DNA from: Bacteroidales bacterium
GTDB taxonomy: Bacteria; Bacteroidota; Bacteroidia; Bacteroidales; P3
Assembly: GCA_017647065.1 (NCBI GenBank)
Contig: JAGCLI010000022.1
Span: 1-5,072 of the forward strand
Direction of reading: 5' to 3'
DNA: 5,072 nucleotides
Shown piece by piece: positions 1 through 5,072 of this stretch. The first letter of the stretch is position 1. The number at the start of each line of letters is the position of its first letter. The notes beneath the pieces were generated by a model, which worked only from the letters and a program-made list of their open reading frames with translations, was not told the origin of the DNA and did not search any database. The position numbers were made by a program, and so were the translations under genes.

Positions 1-473
1 CCTTCTTGAATTGCTGCAAAAGTCGCAATTAAACATATTATCGAGAGACTATATTTTAATTCTACAAATTGCATCGTTAAGGGTAAAAGAAACAAAACGA
101 ATCCCGTAATCTTATTAAGAATACTATGTACAGATATTAAAGATTTTGTTCTAATAAGCCCCCAAATAATATTGCTCAATTTGATGACGGAAATTACGAT
201 AATCCATATCCACTCCCACAGCGGTATGTGAATTGCAGGAAGCAATTTATAGCAAACAATTATCATGAAAATAAAGTCTGCAATTGTATCGAATTTTGCT
301 CCAAAACTACTATTACTAGTTGTCTTTCTTGCAACATATCCATCTATCATATCACTAAAACCACAGAAGAGATATGTGATATAAAACTCTAATGAAGATA
401 TAGGAAAGAACAGCAACAAAATACTGCCAAGAATACGACATCCGGTGATAATATTTGCAATTGACCTCCTCAT
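1..473 (-). CDS. CDP-alcohol phosphatidyltransferase family protein, 3' end cut by window edge
   Basis: Reading the minus strand from the ATG at 473-471 gives 157 codons and a partial glycine codon with no stop before base 1, so the C-terminus is missing. The family signature DxxDGxxARx8GxxxDxxxD is complete: D41, D44, G45, A48, R49, G58, D62 and D66. In this family these acidic residues bind the metal ions and CDP moiety while a phosphatidyl group is moved from CDP-diacylglycerol to an alcohol acceptor at the membrane. Hydrophobic stretches near residues 14-38, 64-80, 86-105, 122-137 and 141-154 fit the multi-helix membrane fold. Related proteins are often about 190-230 residues, so roughly a quarter may be missing. 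The acceptor (glycerol phosphate, serine, inositol or other) cannot be decided from this fragment. The in-frame codon just before the ATG is not a start, and an ATG at 480 runs straight into TGA. AGGAGG lies inside codons 2-3 and is probably chance. Confidence 0.9.
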   Translation of the reverse strand, partial: MRRSIANIITGCRILGSILLLFFPISSLEFYITYLFCGFSDMIDGYVARKTTSNSSFGAKFDTIADFIFMIIVCYKLLPAIHIPLWEWIWIIVISVIKLSNIIWGLIRTKSLISVHSILNKITGFVLFLLPLTMQFVELKYSLSIICLIATFAAIQE

Positions 474-491
474 TTCACATTATTTGATATG

Positions 492-521
492 CAAATGTAA
501 AGCTAATTTTGGAAAATCAAA
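492..521 (-). promoter_or_regulatory. Candidate Bacteroidota promoter for the CDP-alcohol phosphatidyltransferase gene
   Basis: On the minus strand a TACATTTG element (499 to 492) matches the Bacteroidota -7 consensus TAnnTTTG. A TTTG at 521-518 lies 18 bases upstream, close to the usual spacing of the -33 element. The implied leader before the ATG at 473 would be only about 15 bases. Seen: both elements and their spacing. Inferred: activity. AT-rich DNA yields chance matches, so confidence is moderate. Confidence 0.5.
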
Positions 522-546
522 AGAATTACTTTGCTGCCATTGTTTT

Positions 547-626
547 AAGAAATTATTTCTTTGATTTATTTTTCTAAAACGCTGTTTTATTGTTTTATTT
601 CTTTGAATTAAAAAATTATTTCAAAG
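547..626. repeat. Two palindromes and a direct repeat in the divergent intergenic region
   Basis: The 209-bp gap between the two divergent genes holds a 15-bp palindrome at 547-561 (AAGAAATTATTTCTT, one central base) and an inverted repeat CTTTGAA (601-607) / TTCAAAG (620-626). The 12-mer TTATTTCTTTGA occurs at 553-564 and again at 595-606, 42 bp apart, each copy overlapping one palindrome. These could be operator or upstream activating sites for the divergent pair. The sequence is very AT-rich, so chance symmetry is a real alternative. No coding sequence or RNA gene is visible in 474-682. Confidence 0.35.
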
Positions 627-640
627 AGTTATTTTTTTCT

Positions 641-648
641 TACTTTTG
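641..648 (+). promoter_or_regulatory. Candidate -7 element of the glycosyltransferase promoter
   Basis: TACTTTTG followed by C matches the Bacteroidota TAnnTTTG box and lies 34 bp before the ATG at 683, giving an expected leader of about 30 bases. No TTTG is present at the usual -33 distance. The position is instead preceded by AGAGTTATTT (625-634), a block also found just upstream of the purH -7 element. The ATG has no Shine-Dalgarno and sits in an A-rich run, as is common in this phylum. Confidence 0.45.
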
Positions 649-682
649 CAGATAGTTATTTTTTAAAAATAGACTAAAAATA

Positions 683-1726
683 ATGAGAAAACAAAATAAT
701 CAATCCCCACTTATATCGGTTGTTCTACCTGTTTACAATGGAGAAAAGACTATTCAACTTTGTGTTGATAGTATGTTAGCACAGGATTTCAAGGATTTTG
801 AATTAGTAATTGTTAATGACGGCAGCAAAGATAATAGCCTTGAAATTATAAAGCAAGAATATGCTAAATTTTCTAATGTAAAAATTTATTCAAAAGCTAA
901 TGGAGGTGTAGCAGATGCAAGAAATTATGGAGTAGATAGGGCAGAAGGAAAATGGATTACTTTTATAGATTCTGATGATTTTGTAGATTCTAACTATCTT
1001 TCTTCGTTTATGCAAAAGGAAGCGTTACGAGAAGATACTTTCTATGTAGTTGGGGAGAAAGAAGGTTTTAGTATAGATTCTTTAAAGCCACAATACAATA
1101 TTTATGCATCAGGAGAAACCAATGAAACTATGCTTCAATTACTCTCAAACAATGGATCAACGTATGGAAAATTGTTTTTAAGAGAACGATTGATAAAAAA
1201 TAATATTCGATACAATGAAAACGTATTTTATGGAGAAGATAAACTCTTTACAATGCAATATGCCGCTTTTATAAATCGAGTGATATACAACGAAAAGGCT
1301 TTTCCTTATAACTATGTAAACAACTTTAATCCCTCAAAATTTATGAAAGATTTTGAGAAAGAAATGATAAATTTTCTTGAAATAGAAATCAACTTAAAAA
1401 AATCATTTTCCTCACGCTTTAAATACCAATGGTTAGTTGTTCATCTTAAACTTTTAGTACTTTCTATCTATGCTCGCTATCATAAATCCAAAGAAAGAAA
1501 AGAAAAATTAGAGATTGTGAAAAATCATGTCAATGAAAATAATGATTTTGTTAAAGTGTTGGCATTTCAAAATTGGAAATCAAAAATTATTTTCAATGCA
1601 CTAAGTAATAAATCATGTTTTTTAATAGATAGATTTTTGGCATTGTTTATACCAATTATTGTTTGGACATTTGCAAACAAAAGAATACCATTTTTTATTA
1701 AGCGATTGCTAAAATCTTTCGCATAA
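683..1726 (+). CDS. Family 2 (GT-A fold) glycosyltransferase
   Basis: This 347-residue protein begins with the typical GT2 pattern: ISVVLPVYNG at 11-20, a nucleotide-binding VNDGS around 44-48, NGGVADARNYG at 73-83, and the metal-binding DSDD at 96-99 (the DxD position). GED at 184-186 is a likely equivalent of the catalytic-base ED motif of inverting GT2 enzymes. The family moves a sugar from a nucleotide-sugar to an acceptor, typically in polysaccharide, O-antigen or glycolipid synthesis at the inner face of the membrane. Donor and acceptor cannot be told from sequence. The C-terminus is a hydrophobic segment (about 312-330) followed by a basic tail with several lysines and arginines, suggesting membrane association. 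It stands alone here: divergent from the CDP-alcohol phosphatidyltransferase gene and convergent with mreB, with its own candidate promoter and a terminator 8 bp after the stop. No other polysaccharide genes are visible beside it. Confidence 0.93.
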   Translation: MRKQNNQSPLISVVLPVYNGEKTIQLCVDSMLAQDFKDFELVIVNDGSKDNSLEIIKQEYAKFSNVKIYSKANGGVADARNYGVDRAEGKWITFIDSDDFVDSNYLSSFMQKEALREDTFYVVGEKEGFSIDSLKPQYNIYASGETNETMLQLLSNNGSTYGKLFLRERLIKNNIRYNENVFYGEDKLFTMQYAAFINRVIYNEKAFPYNYVNNFNPSKFMKDFEKEMINFLEIEINLKKSFSSRFKYQWLVVHLKLLVLSIYARYHKSKERKEKLEIVKNHVNENNDFVKVLAFQNWKSKIIFNALSNKSCFLIDRFLALFIPIIVWTFANKRIPFFIKRLLKSFA

Positions 1727-1733
1727 ATTATAC

Positions 1734-1766
1734 AAAAAAAGCGTTGAAATTTTTCAACGCTTTTTG
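1734..1766. terminator. Bidirectional rho-independent terminator between the glycosyltransferase gene and mreB
   Basis: GCGTTGAA (1741-1748) pairs with TTCAACGC (1753-1760) across a four-base loop. The stem continues outward with A-run/T-run pairs (1736-1740 with 1761-1765). On the plus strand the stem is followed by TTTTTGTTTTTATTTT; on the minus strand it is followed by a run of seven T. It lies 8 bp after the glycosyltransferase stop and 4 bp beyond the mreB stop, so it can end both convergent transcripts. Confidence 0.88.
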
Positions 1767-1769
1767 TTT

Positions 1770-2792
1770 TTATTTTATTAAGAATGTGTATTCGTCCCAG
1801 TGTTTTAAGGCCATGCCTGTTCCTCTTGCGACTGCTCTTAGCGGATCTTCGGCTACGTGAACAGAAAGTTTTGTTTTATTTTGTAATCTCACGTCTAAGC
1901 CTTTCAATAAAGCACCTCCTCCTGCAAGATATATACCTGTGTGATATATATCAGAGGCTAATTCTGGTGGAGTCATTGCTAAGGCTTCCAAAACTGCACT
2001 TTCAACCTTTGCGATACTCTTATCCAAAGCGTGTGCAATCTCTTTGTAGTTTACAGAAAGCTCTTTTGGAATACCTGTTAAGACATCTCGTCCTTGAACA
2101 GCGAAATCGTCAGGTGGATTTTCCAAATCTGGAATTGCAGCACCAACTGCCTTTTTTATTCTTTCAGCCATACGTTCTCCAATATGGATATTGTGTTGTT
2201 TTCTCATATATTCCACAATATCTCTATTGAATTCGTCTCCTGCTATACGGATTGATTTATTACAAACAATACCTCCTAAGGCTATAACTGCTATTTCACT
2301 TGTTCCTCCTCCTATATCAATAATCATATTGCCCTCTGGCTCCAATACATCAATACCTATACCGATTGCGGCAGCCATTGGCTCGTGAATAAGACGAACA
2401 TCTTTTGCTCCTGCTTGCTCTGCTGCATCTCTAACGGCTCTTTCTTCTACGTTTGTAATACCAGAAGGAATACAAATAACCATTCTAAGTGATGGTGGAA
2501 CGATTGTTTTTCTTAGATTCATCATTTTGATAAGTTCTCTAATCATATCGTTAGCCATATCAAAATCTGCAATCACTCCATCTCTCAATGGTCTTATGGT
2601 TTTGATGTTTTCGTGTGTCTTACCGTCCATTTGCATAGCGCGTTTCCCAACTGCTATGATTTTTTTGGTGGTTTGATCAACCGCTACAATCGATGGCTCA
2701 TCTACAACAACCTTATCGTTGCAAATTACAATCGAATTAGCAGTTCCTAAGTCTATTGCGACCTCTTTGGTCAAAAAAGAAAATAATCCCAT
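1770..2792 (-). CDS. mreB: Rod-shape-determining actin homologue MreB
   Basis: MreB forms ATP-dependent filaments beneath the inner membrane that guide lateral cell-wall synthesis. The 340-residue product is full length for the family. The actin-fold ATP-binding parts are all visible: phosphate-1 IDLGTANS (13-20), the connecting HEPMAAAIG (136-144), phosphate-2 DIGGGTSE (159-166), and the adenosine motif LAGGGALLKGL (289-299). The first residues (MGLFSFL) are short and hydrophobic, fitting an N-terminal membrane-binding segment. The ATG at 2792 starts at the expected place relative to IDLGTANS. It lies 70 bp after purH on the same strand with no TAnnTTTG element in the gap, so it is probably cotranscribed with purH. 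A terminator follows 4 bp after the stop, so mreC, mreD, mrdA and rodA, which often follow mreB in bacteria, are not in this transcript. No motif is missing, and identification is secure. Confidence 0.98.
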   Translation of the reverse strand: MGLFSFLTKEVAIDLGTANSIVICNDKVVVDEPSIVAVDQTTKKIIAVGKRAMQMDGKTHENIKTIRPLRDGVIADFDMANDMIRELIKMMNLRKTIVPPSLRMVICIPSGITNVEERAVRDAAEQAGAKDVRLIHEPMAAAIGIGIDVLEPEGNMIIDIGGGTSEIAVIALGGIVCNKSIRIAGDEFNRDIVEYMRKQHNIHIGERMAERIKKAVGAAIPDLENPPDDFAVQGRDVLTGIPKELSVNYKEIAHALDKSIAKVESAVLEALAMTPPELASDIYHTGIYLAGGGALLKGLDVRLQNKTKLSVHVAEDPLRAVARGTGMALKHWDEYTFLIK

Positions 2793-2862
2793 TTATCTAA
2801 TTTCTTGTTTTGCGTTATTTTACGTTCTTTTATTCTTAGAGTTTCAAAACTCCATGACTTTT
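2793..2862 (-). other. purH-mreB spacer with a perfect palindrome
   Basis: The 70-bp spacer carries GAGTTT-CA-AAACTC at 2839-2852 (plus-strand reading), just after the purH stop. The loop would be very tight and no T-run follows on the minus strand, so it is not a standard terminator. It could be an RNA-processing or 3'-end stabilising hairpin, a protein site, or chance. No promoter element was found for mreB alone. Confidence 0.35.
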
Positions 2863-4380
2863 TTAGTGCTTGAAGTGTCTGAATCCTGTTATTGCCATTG
2901 CTATTGCGTTTTCTTGACAATAGTCTATTGTTTTTTGATCATTAACACTACCACCTGGTTGAATGACTGCTTTTATTCCTTCTTTGTCTGCGATTTCTAC
3001 ACAGTCAGGAAATGGGAAGAAAGCATCAGATGCCATTACTGCTCCTTGCAAATCAAAGTTGAAACTCTTTGCTTTTTCAATTGCTTGTCGTAAAGCATCA
3101 ACTCTTGATGTTTGACCTGTTCCGCTCGCACAAAGTTGTAAATCTTTTGCAAGTACAATTGCGTTTGATTTTGTATGTTTCACAATCTTGTTTGCAAAGA
3201 TTAAATCTTCTTTTTGTTTATCTGTTAAAGGAGTTGATGTGATTGAAGATAATTCTTCTACTTTTTCAGTTTTGTTATCTTGCTCTTGAACCAAAACTCC
3301 ATTTAAAGCAGAACGGAATTGTAAAGGACTTTGCTCGCAAGCTTTACGTTTAAGAAGTATTCTATTCTTTTTGCATTTCAAAATCTCTAATGCCTCAGCC
3401 GAATAGTCAGGAGCGATACATATTTCCATAAATAAACTATTCATTTCTTCGGCAGTTTCTTTATCTATCGGACGATTGCAAACTAAAACGCCACCAAAAG
3501 CCGATACATTATCGCATGCTAAAGCTGCAACGTAGGCTTCCTTCAATGTAGGACGAGTTGCAATTCCGCAAGCATTGTTATGCTTTATTATAGCGAAGGT
3601 TGTGTCTTCAAAATCATCAATTAAACGGCACGCAGCGTCAATATCTCCAATGTTGTTATAGGAAATTTCTTTTCCGTGAAGTTGTTCTACAAACGAATCT
3701 AAATCTCCAAAGAACATTCCTTTTTGATGAGGATTTTCTCCATAGCGAAGAACCTTTGCTTCATTGTAACTTTCCTTGAAAGCAGTAAGATTAGTTTCTC
3801 TGTTGAAGTAATTGAAAATTGCAGTATCATAATCAGAACTTTCCATAAAGGCGTATGTTGCAAAACGTCTTCTTTCTTCCAATGTAGTAAAGCCATTGTT
3901 TTTGTTTAGAATGTCTAAAAGTTCTGCATAATGATTTACAGAAGGCACAATCACAACATCTTTAAAGTTTTTAGCCGCTGCACGAATTAAAGAAATACCT
4001 CCTATATCTATCTTTTCGATTATATCTTGTTCAGGAGCGTTACTTGCAACTGTTTTCTTGAAAGGATATAAATCGACAATAACTAAATCTATATTTGGAA
4101 TGTCATATTCTTGTACTTGTTGAATATCAGTTTCGTTATCACGTCTTGAAAGAATTCCTCCAAAGACCTTTGGGTGTAAAGTCTTAACTCTACCTCCAAG
4201 AATAGAAGGATAAGAAGTCAAACCTTCTACTGTTTTTGCTTTTATACCCAAATTAACTATGTAATCATAAGTTCCACCTGTTGAATAAATCTCTACTCCA
4301 AGCGAATCTAATTTTTTTACTATTTCATCTAAGCCATCTTTATAAAAGACCGAAATTAAAGCTCCCTTTATCTGTTTCAT
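2863..4380 (-). CDS. purH: Bifunctional AICAR formyltransferase / IMP cyclohydrolase
   Basis: PurH carries out the last two steps of purine synthesis in the cytosol: AICAR plus 10-formyl-tetrahydrofolate gives FAICAR, which is then closed to IMP. Counting from the ATG at 4380, the product is 505 residues. The N-terminal cyclohydrolase domain (about 1-145, MGS-like fold) shows STGGT near 33-37, GGRVKTLHP at 62-70 with K66, DLYPF near 103-107, D125 in KIDIGG, and K137. The formyltransferase domain (about 190-505) shows LRYGENPHQ at 211-219, IKHNNACG with the catalytic K266-H267 pair, GTGQTSRVD at 420-428, SDAFFPFPD at 451-459 and the terminal TGFRHFKH. A GTG directly before the ATG (4383) could extend it by one residue; the ATG is preferred because MKQIKGALISV is a natural start. 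It is the first gene of a probable purH-mreB transcript. Nothing in the leader resembles a purine riboswitch. Confidence 0.98.
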   Translation of the reverse strand: MKQIKGALISVFYKDGLDEIVKKLDSLGVEIYSTGGTYDYIVNLGIKAKTVEGLTSYPSILGGRVKTLHPKVFGGILSRRDNETDIQQVQEYDIPNIDLVIVDLYPFKKTVASNAPEQDIIEKIDIGGISLIRAAAKNFKDVVIVPSVNHYAELLDILNKNNGFTTLEERRRFATYAFMESSDYDTAIFNYFNRETNLTAFKESYNEAKVLRYGENPHQKGMFFGDLDSFVEQLHGKEISYNNIGDIDAACRLIDDFEDTTFAIIKHNNACGIATRPTLKEAYVAALACDNVSAFGGVLVCNRPIDKETAEEMNSLFMEICIAPDYSAEALEILKCKKNRILLKRKACEQSPLQFRSALNGVLVQEQDNKTEKVEELSSITSTPLTDKQKEDLIFANKIVKHTKSNAIVLAKDLQLCASGTGQTSRVDALRQAIEKAKSFNFDLQGAVMASDAFFPFPDCVEIADKEGIKAVIQPGGSVNDQKTIDYCQENAIAMAITGFRHFKH

Positions 4381-4416
4381 CACTAATTGATTTTTATTAC
4401 AAACTATTTAAGTCTG

Positions 4417-4424
4417 CAAAGTTA
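4417..4424 (-). promoter_or_regulatory. Candidate -7 element of the purH-mreB promoter
   Basis: The minus strand reads TAACTTTG followed by C, matching the Bacteroidota TAnnTTTG box, 36 bases before the purH ATG (predicted leader about 30 bases). A TTTG at the usual -33 distance is not evident. Upstream lies AGAGTTATTT (4436-4427), also seen at the glycosyltransferase promoter, and then an A/T-tract region (4439-4497, T-rich on the minus strand) that might act like an UP element. Confidence 0.45.
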
Positions 4425-4485
4425 AGAAATAACTCTAAGAAATAGAAAAATAAAGCAAAGAAAAAATTAAAAAAATCAAAGAAAT

Positions 4486-4538
4486 AAAAAAATAAAACGC
4501 TCGTTTGTCAAAACAAAGTAAAGACTCACGAGCGTTTT
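4486..4538 (-). terminator. Rho-independent terminator after the 84-residue ORF
   Basis: Perfect 10-bp arms AAAACGCTCG (4494-4503) and CGAGCGTTTT (4529-4538) enclose a 25-base loop. Inside the loop TTTGT (4504-4508) can pair with ACAAA (4513-4517), giving a nested hairpin. On the minus strand the stem ends in TTTT, then A, then seven T (4492-4486). It begins 18 bp past the stop of the 84-residue ORF and so closes the operon coming from the right. The purH promoter lies just beyond, so it also insulates purH. Confidence 0.8.
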
Positions 4539-4555
4539 TGTTTGAGTTAAGATTG

Positions 4556-4810
4556 TTATCTATTACGAGGACATTTTGTTATAAAATCATTGTAGGTTTG
4601 TTGCAGGCTTTCTTTGTTTCGTCTTTGATTTTCATAAAAAAATTGGCACTCACCATTAGGCATAGCTGCTTTCCCAGACTTCTCCTGATAGGCAGCCATA
4701 ATAATTTGTGAATCTTCAGAGTCCCGATTGGCTGTTATTATTGCACATTTTGCTGAGGTTGTACCATCTTCTCTTGTGCTTGTCGTCAAATATTTACACA
4801 TATTACACAT
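4556..4810 (-). CDS. Hypothetical 84-residue cysteine-containing protein downstream of a WD40 gene
   Basis: I do not recognise this protein. The ATG at 4810 is the first available start: an in-frame stop lies at 4837-4835, and a second ATG at codon 4 is possible. The product is polar, with no signal peptide or membrane helix, so it is probably cytosolic. Cysteines are at 2, 5, 22, 55 and 80; the N-terminal C-x-x-C (MCNMCKYL) plus C22 and C55 could form a metal site, but this is only a guess. The second half is rich in Q, N, K and R (about 56-84) and may be helical. It starts 28 bp after the WD40 stop with no promoter element between, and a strong terminator follows 18 bp after its stop. That context argues for a genuine gene cotranscribed with the WD40 gene. 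An overlapping plus-strand reading frame starts inside the terminator stem from a TTG and is much less credible. Confidence 0.65.
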   Translation of the reverse strand: MCNMCKYLTTSTREDGTTSAKCAIITANRDSEDSQIIMAAYQEKSGKAAMPNGECQFFYENQRRNKESLQQTYNDFITKCPRNR

Positions 4811-4838
4811 ATTTAATTTATTTTTAATAATTATTTAT

Positions 4839-5072
4839 TTACTTTATTCCCCATATCTTAATGGTATAATCCGCTGAACCGCTGATAATTTTTGTACCAT
4901 CGGGACTATATGCTACGGACCAGACATCATTTGAATGTCCCTCCAAGGTTTTAAGGCATTGTCCTGTGTTTGCATTCCATATCTTAATGGTATAATCCGC
5001 TGAACCGCTGATAATTTTTGTACCATCGGGACTATATGCTACGGATTTGACAAGTGATGAATGTCCCTCCAA
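4839..5072 (-). CDS. WD40-repeat protein, C-terminal end (N-terminus beyond window edge)
   Basis: The frame is open to the right edge; the first complete codon here (TTG, 5072-5070) is an internal leucine and not the start. The 77 visible residues are two WD40 blades. The first is a full 42-residue unit: LEGHSSLVKSV, SPDGTKIISGSADYTIKIW, then NANTGQCLKT. The second repeats LEGHSNDVWSV and SPDGTKIISGSADYTIKIW, then stops after GIK. Each has the GH, the Asp of SADYT, and the closing IW typical of the family. WD40 repeats fold into beta-propellers that act as docking or sensing surfaces. In bacteria, repeats this regular are often attached to a signalling or NTPase domain at the N-terminus, but none is visible, so the function of the whole protein is unknown. 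It is the upstream partner of the 84-residue ORF. Confidence 0.92.
   Translation of the reverse strand: MEGHSSLVKSVAYSPDGTKIISGSADYTIKIWNANTGQCLKTLEGHSNDVWSVAYSPDGTKIISGSADYTIKIWGIK
4851..5072 (-). repeat. 126-bp tandem repeat encoding nearly identical WD40 blades
   Basis: Bases 4851-4919 are identical to 4977-5045, 69 bp without a mismatch at a period of 126 bp (42 codons). Another identical stretch, GAATGTCCCTCCAA, follows at 4933-4946 and 5059-5072. Only 13 bases between them (4920-4932 versus 5046-5058) vary, and these encode the start of the blade. The array continues off the right edge, so its copy number is unknown. Confidence 0.95.

Noticed and set aside
464..469. AGGAGG on the minus strand as a Shine-Dalgarno site for a later start
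   Set aside because: It lies in codons 2-3 after the ATG at 473, and no ATG, GTG or TTG in the reading frame follows at a suitable distance.
1784..3093. Plus-strand open frames at 1784-2230, 2191-2388 and 2719-3093
   Set aside because: They lie antisense to mreB and purH, which have unmistakable family motifs; their translations are leucine- and cysteine-rich shadows without recognisable domains.
3699..3909. Short frames at 3699-3896 (minus) and 3724-3909 (plus)
   Set aside because: Both fall inside purH in other frames and show no features of their own.
1770..4380. Frameshift, truncation or missing catalytic residue in purH or mreB
   Set aside because: Both products are of normal length with all expected motifs in order.
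4381..4493. Purine riboswitch or leader RNA upstream of purH
   Set aside because: The predicted leader is only about 30 bases and AT-rich, with no aptamer-like stems; the upstream stretch is A/T-tract DNA.
4505..4711. 68-codon plus-strand frame
   Set aside because: It starts with a TTG inside the terminator stem and runs antisense to the 84-residue ORF, which has better context (ATG, upstream gene, terminator after its stop).
4851..5072. Regular repeat as a possible CRISPR array
   Set aside because: The period is 126 bp with identical 69-bp blocks in an open reading frame encoding WD40 blades; this is a protein repeat.

Overview
The window looks like chromosomal DNA from a low-GC member of the Bacteroidota, probably Bacteroidales-like. 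This rests on three things. PurH is about 505 residues long, as is usual in that phylum. purH and mreB lie in tandem. Upstream of three genes there are TAnnTTTG elements, the -7 box of the Bacteroidota primary sigma factor, and starts lack a convincing Shine-Dalgarno. The species cannot be named from sequence alone.

Layout, left to right. (1) 1-473, minus: 5' part of a CDP-alcohol phosphatidyltransferase gene, cut by the left edge, with the complete family signature. (2) 474-682: AT-rich divergent intergenic region with a candidate promoter on each strand and two palindromes. (3) 683-1726, plus: family 2 glycosyltransferase. (4) 1734-1766: strong hairpin with T-tracts on both sides, a shared terminator for two convergent genes. 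(5) 4380-1770, minus: purH followed by mreB, very likely one transcript from a promoter near 4417-4424, with a 70-bp gap holding a perfect palindrome. (6) 4381-4555: purH promoter region overlapping the T-tract of a terminator that ends the next operon. (7) 4810-4556, minus: an unrecognised 84-residue cysteine-containing protein. (8) 5072-4839, minus: C-terminal end of a WD40-repeat protein, cut by the right edge, whose last two blades are nearly identical.

The left part is envelope-related (phospholipid headgroup chemistry, sugar transfer, MreB), with purH supplying the final two steps of IMP synthesis. mreB is closed off by a terminator and a convergent gene, so mreC, mreD, mrdA and rodA do not follow it here. 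The right end is the least ordinary part: a WD40 protein with homogenised repeats that differ at a few exposed loop positions, followed 28 bp later by a small unknown protein and then a terminator. That layout suggests a two-gene (or longer) accessory cassette, but most of it lies outside the window, so its function cannot be settled here.
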